From positions 1 to 46,347 of the forward strand of contig CALEST010000302.1 of the NCBI GenBank assembly GCA_937907555.1: a DNA stretch of 46,347 nucleotides, read 5' to 3'. Made by a program: the position numbers and the translations under genes. Of this stretch, positions 17,367-25,718 are shown piece after piece; the stretch's first letter is position 1, and each line of letters opens with the position of its first letter. Source of the stretch: an uncultured Sediminibacterium sp. GTDB taxonomy: Bacteria > Bacteroidota > Bacteroidia > Chitinophagales > Chitinophagaceae. The notes under the pieces were generated by a model. The model was not told the DNA's origin, ran no database searches, and saw only the letters and a list, made by a program, of their open reading frames with translations.

Positions 17367-18896
17367 ATGCCAATCTTTGATCTCAAACTCCCCAATGCCA
17401 TTTTGAGAGCCCTTCGGCTTCCTGAAAACAATCTCAGAAGAGAACAGTTAAGGGTTTTAAAGAAGCTATTAAAAAAATCAAGGTTTACTTCTTTCGGACA
17501 GCAATATCGTTTCGATGAAATTTTATTGAGTAAGCATCCAGGAAAAAAGTTTCAGGAGATAGTGCCTACTTTCAATTACAATAAAATTTACAATGAATGG
17601 TGGCATAAAACCATTGAGGGGCAATCGGATATCTGTTGGCCAGGCAAAATTAAATACTATGCGCTCAGCAGTGGCACCAGTGAATCTGCCAGTAAATACA
17701 TTCCTATTACGAATGATTTATTGAGGGGAAATAAAATGGTGATGATAAAGCAATTGCTGAGTCTGAGCAAATACGAAAACATTCCATTCGCTTCTATTGG
17801 TAAAGGCTGGCTTACATTGGGCGGCAGTACAGAACTGCAAAAAGGACCAGGATATTTTGCAGGAGACCTGAGTGGCATAACCGCCAAGAAAGCACCATTC
17901 TGGTTTCAGCCCTTTTATAAACCGGGAAAGAAAATTGCCAAGCAGAAAGACTGGAATAAAAAAATTGCAGAGATTGTTGATAAAGCGCCTCAATGGGATA
18001 TTGGTTTTTTAATTGGAGTTCCTGCCTGGATTCAGATGTGTGTAGAACAAATTATTGAGCGGTATAAATTGAATAATATTCACGAAATCTGGCCCAATCT
18101 GGCCTTCTTTGTACATGGTGGCGTAAGTTTTGAGCCGTACAAAAAAGGATTCGAGAAAATGCTGGGCAAGCCTATCACTTATATAGAAACTTATCTCGCT
18201 AGTGAAGGTTTTATAGCCTATCAGGATCGCCAGCACGCCAAGGGGATGCGACTGGTAACGAACGAACATATTTTCCATGAGTTCGTTCCCTTTGATGATA
18301 AAAACTTTACTGCAGATGGAGAAATGATTGAAAATCCGGAAGCTTTAATGTTGCATGAAGTAGAGGAAGGCAAGGATTATGCATTATTGATTAGCACTAC
18401 TGCAGGTACCTGGAGGTATCTGATAGGAGACACGGTTCGATTTGTAGATAAAGAAAGATCTGAAATTATCATTACAGGCAGAACCAAACATTTCTTAAGC
18501 CTGGTTGGAGAACACCTGAGTGTAGACAATATGAATAAGGCCGTGCAAATGGCATCTGAAAAATTCAATATCAGCATACCTGAATTTACAGTAGCTGGTG
18601 TACCCTCTGGCAACTTCTTTGGCCATCACTGGTTTGTTGCCTGCAACGACAAAGTAGAGGAGAACGCACTTTGCAATTTTATAGACGACTGTTTGAATGA
18701 ATTGAACGATGATTATGCAGTTGAAAGAAAAAGTGCGCTCAGGGAAATAAAATTAACAGTACTGAAGGAAGAGGCCTTTTTAAATTTCATGCTTAGTAAG
18801 GGTAAAGTTGGGGGGCAGCATAAATTTCCCAGGGTTTTAAAGGGGTCTATGTTGCAGGATTGGTATCTGTTTTTAGAAAAGAAGAACGAATGCTAA
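17367..18896 (+). CDS. GH3-type acyl-adenylating (auxin-responsive GH3 family) protein
   Basis: This is a member of the GH3 branch of the ANL adenylating enzymes, which in plants conjugate amino acids to acyl hormones. Family segments seen: YALSSGTSESASKYIPIT (the ATP-binding P-loop-like SSGTS motif), IETYLASEGFIAYQD, a TAGTWRYLIGDTVRFVD core, and IITGRTKHFLSLVGEHLS (the hinge before the C-terminal lid). The 509-residue length is normal for bacterial members. The physiological substrate in Bacteroidota is unknown to me. Its final 7 bp overlap the start of the cyclophilin gene. Confidence 0.88.
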   Translation: MPIFDLKLPNAILRALRLPENNLRREQLRVLKKLLKKSRFTSFGQQYRFDEILLSKHPGKKFQEIVPTFNYNKIYNEWWHKTIEGQSDICWPGKIKYYALSSGTSESASKYIPITNDLLRGNKMVMIKQLLSLSKYENIPFASIGKGWLTLGGSTELQKGPGYFAGDLSGITAKKAPFWFQPFYKPGKKIAKQKDWNKKIAEIVDKAPQWDIGFLIGVPAWIQMCVEQIIERYKLNNIHEIWPNLAFFVHGGVSFEPYKKGFEKMLGKPITYIETYLASEGFIAYQDRQHAKGMRLVTNEHIFHEFVPFDDKNFTADGEMIENPEALMLHEVEEGKDYALLISTTAGTWRYLIGDTVRFVDKERSEIIITGRTKHFLSLVGEHLSVDNMNKAVQMASEKFNISIPEFTVAGVPSGNFFGHHWFVACNDKVEENALCNFIDDCLNELNDDYAVERKSALREIKLTVLKEEAFLNFMLSKGKVGGQHKFPRVLKGSMLQDWYLFLEKKNEC

Positions 18897-19540
18897 AAAC
18901 TCTTTTTGTTACTTTTTTCTTTTTGAATCCTGTATTCTTTCAGCAATCTTTTGCACAAAAGCCAAAGGCAAATCTATCGGTTAGGCACCAGGATTTTGTA
19001 GCACCGGATACGTTGAATGTTTTGTTTAGAACCACTCAGGGCAATTTTATTATTCAGGCATACCGAAACTGGGCGCCGCTGGCAGCAGACCGTTTTTACA
19101 CTTTGGTCAAGCAACAGTTTTACACCAACAATTATATTTTCAGAGTAGAAAAAGACTATGTGGTTCAATTCGGTATTGCCGGCCGACCCAAGGAAGACAA
19201 TAAATGGGATCAGCAGCGCTTACCGGACGAACCAGTCAGAAAAAAACATCTCAAAACAATCGTTGCTTTTGCAAGAAGTGGTAAAAATACCAGAACTACA
19301 CAACTATTTGTGAATATGCAGGACAATCCAAAGTTGGATACAACCATGCGGGAAGGAGTTCACGGTTATCCCCCCTTTGGAAAAGTAATCAGGGGAATGG
19401 ATGTTTTGTTTAAGCTAAACGGGAAATACAGAAAGCAAATTCTACCGCTGCAGGATTCGGTTTATAAATGGGGCAACGCTTATCTTGATAAAAACTTTCC
19501 GGGCCTGGATAAAATTATTAGCGCAACAATTATCCGCTGA
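18890..19540 (+). CDS. Periplasmic cyclophilin-type peptidyl-prolyl isomerase
   Basis: This is a predicted exported cis-trans proline isomerase assisting folding in the periplasm. The start at ATG 18890 gives a clean signal peptide (MLKTLFVTFFFLNPVFF, cleavage after SFAQ); an upstream in-frame ATG at 18860 lies inside the GH3 gene and adds a charged stretch. The cyclophilin core is recognisable from TTQGNFIIQAYRNWAPLAADRF (shortened here), YIFRVEKDYVVQFG, RTTQLFVNMQDN and PPFGKVIRGMDVL. The canonical active-site HRV is FRV here (His to Phe), as in some divergent members. It overlaps the GH3 gene by 7 bp. Confidence 0.87.
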   Translation: MLKTLFVTFFFLNPVFFQQSFAQKPKANLSVRHQDFVAPDTLNVLFRTTQGNFIIQAYRNWAPLAADRFYTLVKQQFYTNNYIFRVEKDYVVQFGIAGRPKEDNKWDQQRLPDEPVRKKHLKTIVAFARSGKNTRTTQLFVNMQDNPKLDTTMREGVHGYPPFGKVIRGMDVLFKLNGKYRKQILPLQDSVYKWGNAYLDKNFPGLDKIISATIIR

Positions 19541-19556
19541 AATAGCCCCAATCAGT

Positions 19557-19564
19557 TATTTTTG
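19557..19564 (+). promoter_or_regulatory. -7 box for the LysE-family gene
   Basis: TATTTTTG fits TAnnTTTG in the 47-bp gap after the cyclophilin gene, 23 nt before the LysE-family ATG. The -33 element is not evident. Confidence 0.4.
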
Positions 19565-19587
19565 TAATTCAACTTTAATTGGTTTAG

Positions 19588-20244
19588 ATGATTGCACCAT
19601 TGATGAAGGGGCTGGTTTTAGGACTGATTCTGAGTATTTCAGTAGGCCCGGTTATTTTTGCCATCATCAAACAAAGTCTTGCAAACGGCCACAAAGCGGG
19701 GTATACTTTTGTTGCCGGCGTTTCAGCAAGCGATATCAGCCTGGTACTGGTTTGCAATTTATTTACCAGCTTTTTTACAACGGCCTTGTCTCATAGCAAT
19801 ACCATTGCCATTGCAGGAAGTATTTTTTTAATTGGCGTAGGCATTTACACGTTTTTCTTCAAGAAGGTAATTGTAGACGAAGACAATAAAGTGGAAATAA
19901 AAAAATTCAGAAAAAGAGATCTGGCCGGAATTTTCTTATCAGGATATTTTATGAATATGCTGAACCCTGCAGTGTTTCTTTTTTGGTTTGCCTGGACTGC
20001 AGCAATAACAGGCGATGCTGCGGGAACCCCTAATCCCACTCAGTATAAATGGATTGTATTTATTACCTGTCTTGTTTTTGTTTTACTCGCAGATATTGCC
20101 AAAGTTGCCTTAGCAGGAAAATTAAGACAACGTTTGACACCTAAGAATCTTCATTTCATCAATAAACTTTCGGGGATTATCCTCATTGGCTTTGGCGTTG
20201 CCCTGATATGGGGAGTGCTTAATTTTGGAGACAAGCTGAAATAG
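19588..20244 (+). CDS. LysE/RhtB-family amino acid exporter
   Basis: This is a 218-residue inner-membrane protein with about six hydrophobic helices. The N-terminal GLVLGLILSISVGPVIFAII carries the SVGP motif typical of the LysE superfamily, followed by GHKAGYTFVAGVSASDI and a long basic cytoplasmic loop (KKVIVDEDNKVEIKKF). A second half-domain includes YFMNMLNPAVFLFWFAW. The family exports amino acids or related small molecules; the substrate here cannot be deduced. It lies 47 bp after the cyclophilin gene and 29 bp before mtgA. Confidence 0.9.
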   Translation: MIAPLMKGLVLGLILSISVGPVIFAIIKQSLANGHKAGYTFVAGVSASDISLVLVCNLFTSFFTTALSHSNTIAIAGSIFLIGVGIYTFFFKKVIVDEDNKVEIKKFRKRDLAGIFLSGYFMNMLNPAVFLFWFAWTAAITGDAAGTPNPTQYKWIVFITCLVFVLLADIAKVALAGKLRQRLTPKNLHFINKLSGIILIGFGVALIWGVLNFGDKLK

Positions 20245-20273
20245 GTTGTATCTTTCTTTCGAAAATTAAGCTT

Positions 20274-20975
20274 GTGGTCAGAAAAATCTGGAAGAAAACC
20301 AAACGCATCCTTTGGATACTTTTTTTGAGCTCCCTTATTTATACCATTCTTTGCAGATGGGTTATGCCGCCAGTTACCATGACTCAAATAGCCAATGCAT
20401 TCGGATATGGACTCAAACGAGACTATATTTCCTGGAATCAAATCAATTATTCCGTAAAGCTGGCAGCAATTGCCAGTGAAGACCAGGTATTTCCAGATCA
20501 TAGTGGTTTTGACTGGGATGCCATTGAAAAGAGCATCAAGCCAAAAAAGAAAAATAAAAAAACCAGAATACCCTTGGGTGGAGGGGCAAGTACCATTACG
20601 CAACAAACAGCCAAGAATGTTTTTTTATGGCAGGGAGGATCCATCACCAAGTTTATTCGCAAAATACCAGAGCTGTATTTCACTGTATTAATAGAATGGG
20701 TCTGGGGCAAAGAACGAATTCTTGAAGTATACCTGAATGTGATTGAAATGGGTCCGGGTATTTTTGGTATCCAGGCTGCTTCCAGGCATTATTTCAAAAA
20801 AGATGCTTCACAATTAACCAGGGCTGAAGCCGCTATGATTATTGCTTCATTGCCTAATCCGAAAAAATTCTTGGTGAAACCCATGAGCCGCAGGGTTGCC
20901 TGGCGCTATCCTCAAATTCTTAAACAGATGAATAATATTGAGGGTGATGATGACATTAAAGCACTATTACGATAA
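20274..20975 (+). CDS. mtgA: Monofunctional biosynthetic peptidoglycan transglycosylase
   Basis: This is a family GT51 enzyme that polymerises lipid II into glycan strands on the outer face of the inner membrane. A single N-terminal membrane helix (about residues 11-27) anchors it. GT51 motifs: AIASEDQVFPDHSGFDWDAI with catalytic Glu69, GGASTITQQTAKN, KIPELYFTVLIEWVWGKERILEVYLN (shortened here) and the GIQAASRHYFKKDASQLTRAEAA region. GTG at 20274 is the start. Length 233 is typical of MtgA without a transpeptidase domain. Its 3' end overlaps the convergent NadR-like gene by 9 bp. Confidence 0.95.
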   Translation: MVRKIWKKTKRILWILFLSSLIYTILCRWVMPPVTMTQIANAFGYGLKRDYISWNQINYSVKLAAIASEDQVFPDHSGFDWDAIEKSIKPKKKNKKTRIPLGGGASTITQQTAKNVFLWQGGSITKFIRKIPELYFTVLIEWVWGKERILEVYLNVIEMGPGIFGIQAASRHYFKKDASQLTRAEAAMIIASLPNPKKFLVKPMSRRVAWRYPQILKQMNNIEGDDDIKALLR

Positions 20976-21515
20976 TTGCAGAAACTGATTGGTTGCTTCT
21001 ATTGCAGCAGCAGTTCTTTCTGTATTTGTTCCGCTGATCAAAGCCCAGGGTGCCGGCTGGTTGATTAATAAGTCTTTGTAAATGGAAAACAATTCCTGTC
21101 TGGGTTTTTCATCAGGATATTCTCTTAGTTCATCTTTCACCCAGGGCAGATCTATATTACAAAGTAAATAACCGTCGTATTTTCTTTTAATAATGGTATC
21201 CAGAATAAAAAAATCACAGGTTCCGAAAACATATTCACTCCAAACCTTCATTACATACATATCTGTATCAACAAACAAAAGAGATCGCTTATTTTCCTCC
21301 TGCACTTTTCGGGTGAATTCATCTTCCAGTTTCAATTGCCCTTTTGCAATCGTTAATAAATCAGCCGCGGTATAATCGGTTCCGTTTTGCAGCAGGTATT
21401 CTCTTGCATATTCAGGGCACCATAAGGTTTGGTAATGTTGAGCAAGCGCTTTGCTCAATGTACTCTTACCCGTACTTTCCGGACCTATGATGACTATTTT
21501 TTTAATTTCCTGCAT
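20967..21515 (-). CDS. NadR-type ATPase / nicotinamide riboside kinase
   Basis: This is a P-loop kinase resembling the C-terminal ribosylnicotinamide kinase domain of NadR, without the NMN adenylyltransferase or DNA-binding domains. Walker A is GPESTGKST (about residues 11-19), followed by CPEYAREYL, a Walker-B-like LLFVDTDMYV, and DLPWVKDELREYP, all characteristic of the NadR kinase. The 182-residue length fits a single domain. It overlaps the 3' end of pnuC by 14 bp, which strongly supports a role in phosphorylating imported nicotinamide riboside to NMN for NAD synthesis. Confidence 0.88.
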   Translation of the reverse strand: MQEIKKIVIIGPESTGKSTLSKALAQHYQTLWCPEYAREYLLQNGTDYTAADLLTIAKGQLKLEDEFTRKVQEENKRSLLFVDTDMYVMKVWSEYVFGTCDFFILDTIIKRKYDGYLLCNIDLPWVKDELREYPDEKPRQELFSIYKDLLINQPAPWALISGTNTERTAAAIEATNQFLQLS

Positions 21516-22134
21516 GACCGGCTTTTTTCCGCCAGCTAATTAAACCGGCAATCGCTAAAATCAGTAATACCACAAATTGCACACTGGTAAATACATATCC
21601 TTTCATAAAGTATAACGGAATGGAAGCAATATTTGTTGCTATCCACCAATACCAGCTCTCTACTTTTTTCCTTGCCATTAACCACATACCTGTGTAGGCA
21701 GTTGCACTGGCAAATGCATCTGCCCATGGGATGGCTTCCGGAGCAAAGGAAACCTGAAGTTGTTGCAGGGAAAAAAACAATAAAGCATAAAACAAACCAA
21801 AGAAGAAAACCTGCTCTGCCCATTCTTTGGACGAACTGAATTGAATTTTCAACACTTTTTCCTTCGTATGATTGTTTTTCTTCGACCACAATATCCAGCC
21901 ATAAATACTCATAATTGTATAATACAAATTCACGCTGGCTTCCCCGTATAAATGTCCCTTAACGCTGAGGTAGATATAAATGGTTGTATTGATTAACCCA
22001 ATGGGATAAACCCAGATATTTTCTTTTCTGCTAAACCATACACTGCCTATTCCTGCAAAGACGGCAATGAATTCCAAAATACCGGTTTCTTGTATTCCGG
22101 TAATAAACGCATCATACACCTGGGGTATCGTCAT
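21502..22134 (-). CDS. pnuC: Nicotinamide riboside transporter PnuC
   Basis: This is an integral membrane facilitator for nicotinamide riboside. The 210-residue protein has about seven hydrophobic helices, with family segments ILEFIAVFAGIGSVWFSRKE, WVYPIGLINTTIYIYL, YGEASVNLYYTIMSIYGW, and WYWWIATNIASIPLYFMKGY near the C-terminus. Trapping of substrate by the overlapping NadR-like kinase would drive uptake. The start codon shares one base with the stop of the upstream GT-C-like gene (TAATG), indicating translational coupling. Confidence 0.95.
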   Translation of the reverse strand: MTIPQVYDAFITGIQETGILEFIAVFAGIGSVWFSRKENIWVYPIGLINTTIYIYLSVKGHLYGEASVNLYYTIMSIYGWILWSKKNNHTKEKVLKIQFSSSKEWAEQVFFFGLFYALLFFSLQQLQVSFAPEAIPWADAFASATAYTGMWLMARKKVESWYWWIATNIASIPLYFMKGYVFTSVQFVVLLILAIAGLISWRKKAGHAGN

Positions 22135-23651
22135 TACTGTTGATTTCTGGTAAAATAAAAAATAGAACCGTCCTTAAATTGCCATTCGCTTGTTTGATGA
22201 TAATGTTTACGAATAAAAGCATCATCTATCAGGTCCTCGTTTTTTCCGTAGACAAACCAAACCAGATAAATATGGGGAGTTTTAAGAAAGTCTCTGATTT
22301 CCGAAGGAATATCTTTATGGGGTAAAGGATTGGCTTTCATATCAGCCAGAAAAAATACGGCATCATTGGCATTGGAATAAATAGGTGCCTGGTATTGCTG
22401 ATGATGACTTTTCATGAACTTTAGTAGCGGAGAACTTTTCCAGTGCATATCTGTGTAGCCGGGAATACCAGCATAACCAATGCCTTCCCAATTAAAAGCA
22501 TGAGTCTGATAATGGTAATGGGCGCCCGCGGAATATCCACTTAAAAACAATGCTACAACCAGCCATTTTTTATACTGCCTGTTTTGGGTTATTCTCTTAT
22601 AAAAAAAGCAGGCAATTAAAATAAGGATTGGAATATAAAGAGGAATTAATAACCGGCTGCTCAGGGTTTCGAAACGGGAAACACTAGCAATAAATAACAT
22701 GAATCCCCCATACACAAGAGTGAACAGGCTGATGATGGTAACCGGACTATTGTAAAACTGCTGCTGTATAAATCGGAAACCCAACAGTACAACAATCAGT
22801 AACAGCAAAAGGGTTCCGAAGATTATTAAAAGACTTTGATTTTCAGCATTGCCTAACGGGAACCAATATCCCAGCACATTTAAAAAATCTTCAAGGTTAG
22901 AAGTGAATGATTTAAGTGAAGTCTGACGTACCCCGGCAATGGTATCGGTAACCCAATAGTTTCTTAAGGTATTCAACAAGGGTAAGCTGGACCCTGTTAT
23001 TCCAAAAAAAAGGGCATGCTTTAATTTTAACTGCCAGTTGAATCTTGCATTAAACAGGATTACAATGCCACCTGTAATGATCCAGGTAACGCCCACGTAG
23101 CGAACCATGCAGGTGAAACTAACTATAAGAGCTGCCCATAGCAACCAGGACAGGGAATTGGTTTTCAGGTAGCGCAAAAAGGCAATCACAAAAAACAATC
23201 CCAAAACAAGAAATACTGTTTCGGACCATAACATCGAGTATACTTCCAGGATGCCGGGATTGCTCAGAATGAATAGTAGAATCAACAGTCTGAAACCACC
23301 TGATTGTATACCGCATTCAGTTAGTAAAAAGCTGACTGCATAGAGTGCCGATGCAAGCAGGAAGGCGTTTAAACAGGGGGCTAAGATTAACAGGTTTGCT
23401 CCCGACACCATTTTGATGGCTCCCAATAAAAAAGGATAACCCAATGGAAAATTCACCAGCGGGAGATTGTTGTAATCCGAAAAACGAAATGAACCGGCAA
23501 AATGATCAGCCGTACTTAAATAAGCTACCGAGTCCGGAGAAATACCGATTCCCCCTTTTGAAGTATAAAAAGCAATCCAGATACAACCCACTGCAGACGC
23601 CAGCATGGCATCCCAATGACGGAGCAATAAATGTTGTATGATTTGCTTCAT
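22134..23651 (-). CDS. Multi-pass membrane protein, GT-C glycosyltransferase-like (GT39/ArnT type)
   Basis: The 505-residue protein has about ten or more hydrophobic helices, an acidic loop motif after the first helix (GISPDSVAYLS), and a C-terminal soluble domain of about 120 residues. This layout matches polyprenol-phosphate-dependent GT-C transferases such as the PMT/ArnT families. Family assignment is by architecture only, so an unrelated membrane protein is possible. The start is ATG 23651; a TTG three codons upstream is less likely. The gene is coupled to pnuC by a TAATG stop-start overlap, although the two functions seem unrelated. Confidence 0.75.
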   Translation of the reverse strand: MKQIIQHLLLRHWDAMLASAVGCIWIAFYTSKGGIGISPDSVAYLSTADHFAGSFRFSDYNNLPLVNFPLGYPFLLGAIKMVSGANLLILAPCLNAFLLASALYAVSFLLTECGIQSGGFRLLILLFILSNPGILEVYSMLWSETVFLVLGLFFVIAFLRYLKTNSLSWLLWAALIVSFTCMVRYVGVTWIITGGIVILFNARFNWQLKLKHALFFGITGSSLPLLNTLRNYWVTDTIAGVRQTSLKSFTSNLEDFLNVLGYWFPLGNAENQSLLIIFGTLLLLLIVVLLGFRFIQQQFYNSPVTIISLFTLVYGGFMLFIASVSRFETLSSRLLIPLYIPILILIACFFYKRITQNRQYKKWLVVALFLSGYSAGAHYHYQTHAFNWEGIGYAGIPGYTDMHWKSSPLLKFMKSHHQQYQAPIYSNANDAVFFLADMKANPLPHKDIPSEIRDFLKTPHIYLVWFVYGKNEDLIDDAFIRKHYHQTSEWQFKDGSIFYFTRNQQ

Positions 23652-23679
23652 GTAATGCAAGATAATGCACTACAAAGGT

Positions 23680-24279
23680 TTATTCAGCTTCTGCTACTAC
23701 TTCTTTCACTTCAGGAATCATTCTCTTCATCATGCCTTCGATACCTGCTTTTAGGGTAATCATAGAAGAGGGACAACCGGAACAAGAACCTTGCAACATT
23801 AAGTTTACAACTCCGTCGTTATAACTTTTAAACTGAATGGCACCGCCATCCATTTCAACTGCAGGCTTTACATAGTTTTCCAACAATTCCTTTACACGCT
23901 TCACGATATCATCATCGTCTGCACTTACGGTATTGCTGGCTTCCTGTTTTACCTTAGCAACTTCTTCTTCGTTAACTACCACTCCACCGTTTTCAAGGTA
24001 TTGTTTTAAAAATTCCTTAATGGTAGGAATCACATCCTGCCAGTCTTCTGTATCGGCGGTCTTGGTAAGGGTAATAAAATTACTTGCTATGAAAACGCTC
24101 TTGATAAAAGGGAAACTAAACAATTCCTTTGCCAGCGGCGAGGGTGCCGATAGGGTTTCATCTGCAAAATCAATGCTTTTTCCAGGATATAAAAGCTTGT
24201 TGGCTACAAACTTCATTGTCTCTGGATTTGGAGTCATTTCTGTATAAATGCTGATGACAGGGTTGCCAGTCGTTATCAT
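23680..24279 (-). CDS. Nfu/NifU-type iron-sulfur cluster carrier
   Basis: This is a two-domain protein that probably delivers Fe-S clusters to target apoproteins. The N-terminal Nfu domain (about residues 8-95) has the YTEMTPNPETMKFV signature. The C-terminal NifU domain (about 123-199) carries VEMDGGAIQFKSY and the cluster-ligating Cys166-x-x-Cys169 in GSCSGCPSS. The two are joined by an acidic linker. The 199-residue length matches bacterial Nfu proteins. It is transcribed alone, with a TAAATTTG -7 box 30 nt upstream. Confidence 0.93.
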   Translation of the reverse strand: MITTGNPVISIYTEMTPNPETMKFVANKLLYPGKSIDFADETLSAPSPLAKELFSFPFIKSVFIASNFITLTKTADTEDWQDVIPTIKEFLKQYLENGGVVVNEEEVAKVKQEASNTVSADDDDIVKRVKELLENYVKPAVEMDGGAIQFKSYNDGVVNLMLQGSCSGCPSSMITLKAGIEGMMKRMIPEVKEVVAEAE

Positions 24280-24309
24280 GGTATGCGTATTTTAAATGTG
24301 AATCAGGTA

Positions 24310-24317
24310 CAAATTTA
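24310..24317 (-). promoter_or_regulatory. -7 box for the Nfu gene
   Basis: The minus strand reads TAAATTTG, a full TAnnTTTG match, 30 nt before the Nfu ATG. A TTTG lies upstream but 25 bp away, beyond usual spacing. Confidence 0.4.
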
Positions 24318-24472
24318 AAACAAAAGGATGGGAGGGAAAGTTCAAAGCACCTAGTTTAACGGTTTGTCCGTCTTATTTTTCGGATATCGTAAGTAAAGCC
24401 AATAAACCGACAAATTTTACGTTATCAGTAATGCATTTCGCCTTTTTTGAAGAGCAGCTAATGAAATAACCC

Positions 24473-25702
24473 ATGCGAAACCTAGTCTTTTTATGTATCT
24501 GGATGGTGTTTTCAAGCCAATTAAAGGCTCAGACCGATCCTTTTTTGCTTGGAATGACCCTGGGCGGGGGTGAAATCAATGAAAATCAATTGCCCGGCCA
24601 GCTGAATGAACATTACCAATATCCAACAGAGGAAGAAGTTGACTATTATTATCAAAAGGGATTCAGGTTAATCACCATTCCATTTAGATGGGAGCGGGTA
24701 CAAAAAAATCTGGGTGGGGATCTGGATTATGGTGAAATCGGGGAAATCCGTAAAGTGGTAACCTGGGCTTCGAATCGGAATATGCAGGTAATTCTTTCCA
24801 TGTACAACAGCGGCAGGTACCGAAAGTATGGAGTGGATTATATTGTAGGGTCTTATTCGGTAAGCAGACAGGATTTTGCAGATTGCTGGAATAAAATTGC
24901 CAATGCTTTTGCAGGATACCCCAATATTTATGGCTACAACTTAATGTCTGAGCCACATGATATGCAGGCTTTTGACTGGCAGACTACTGCACAGTGGGCC
25001 ATTAGTTCCATACGACAGGCAGATCGCAGAAGCCGTATTATTATTTCCGGAAATAACTATGCAGCTGCGGAAAGCTGGCCTGATTATTCGGATGCCTTAA
25101 AATACCTGAATGATCCTCAGGACAAGCTGGTGTACAATGCACATTGTTATTTCGACAACGACTTCACCGGAAAGTATTTGTTTTCCTACGACCAGAATCA
25201 GGCCTGGGATTCAACAGGTATACAAAGGGCAATGCCATTTGTACAGTGGCTGAAGCAACACAATAAAAGAGGAATGATTGGCCAGTTTGGGGTACCGGAT
25301 ACGGATGCACGCTGGTTAAATATCATGGACAAATTCCTTCAATATTTAAAATCAGAAAATGTAACTGCGCAGTACGGTTCATCCGGAAAAAAACTTTCGG
25401 GTAATCCGGTAAGCACATATCCGTTGGCCAATGTAGAACGTCCACAGATAAAAGCACTGCAGTCTTTTCTGGATGCTTCCGCATTTTCCAATAAACCCTG
25501 GGTTGAAAAAACAGAAACGGTTTCCAATAACGATGCTGCAAAAAAAACAGAAGTGGAAACACCGCAGGAGCCACCCTCTTCCTTTTTGTTTTTACCTGGA
25601 ACGGTTTTGCTGCCTCAGCCTAACGGTGGTTTATATAAACCAACCATTAAGTCGAATATCCGTGAAAAATCAGTAAGAACAGCGAAATACCGTAACCCTT
25701 AG
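24473..25702 (+). CDS. Secreted GH5-like (cellulase-fold) protein with degenerate active site
   Basis: The protein has a signal peptide (residues 1-19, ending LKA) and a TIM-barrel region resembling GH5 endoglucanases: GFRLITIPFRWERVQ, a helix of the IGEIRKVVTWASNRNMQVILS type, the acid/base region GYNLMSEPHD (Glu160), and VYNAHCYFDND. The segment that should carry the nucleophile Glu (GEFG in active enzymes) reads IGQFGVPDTDARW, with Gln271 encoded by CAG. The following Trp-containing TYWAAG-like segment is AQYGSSG. The Asn preceding the acid/base Glu is Ser. A Pro/Ser-rich tail of about 80 residues follows the barrel. It is probably a sugar-binding or structural protein rather than an active hydrolase. 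Confidence 0.8.
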   Translation: MRNLVFLCIWMVFSSQLKAQTDPFLLGMTLGGGEINENQLPGQLNEHYQYPTEEEVDYYYQKGFRLITIPFRWERVQKNLGGDLDYGEIGEIRKVVTWASNRNMQVILSMYNSGRYRKYGVDYIVGSYSVSRQDFADCWNKIANAFAGYPNIYGYNLMSEPHDMQAFDWQTTAQWAISSIRQADRRSRIIISGNNYAAAESWPDYSDALKYLNDPQDKLVYNAHCYFDNDFTGKYLFSYDQNQAWDSTGIQRAMPFVQWLKQHNKRGMIGQFGVPDTDARWLNIMDKFLQYLKSENVTAQYGSSGKKLSGNPVSTYPLANVERPQIKALQSFLDASAFSNKPWVEKTETVSNNDAAKKTEVETPQEPPSSFLFLPGTVLLPQPNGGLYKPTIKSNIREKSVRTAKYRNP

Positions 25703-25718
25703 TTCTCTCTTCAACGGC

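Noticed and set aside
18860..18889. A start for the cyclophilin gene upstream at 18860
   Set aside because: It places ten charged residues ahead of a good signal peptide and lies deep inside the GH3 gene; ATG 18890 is more likely.
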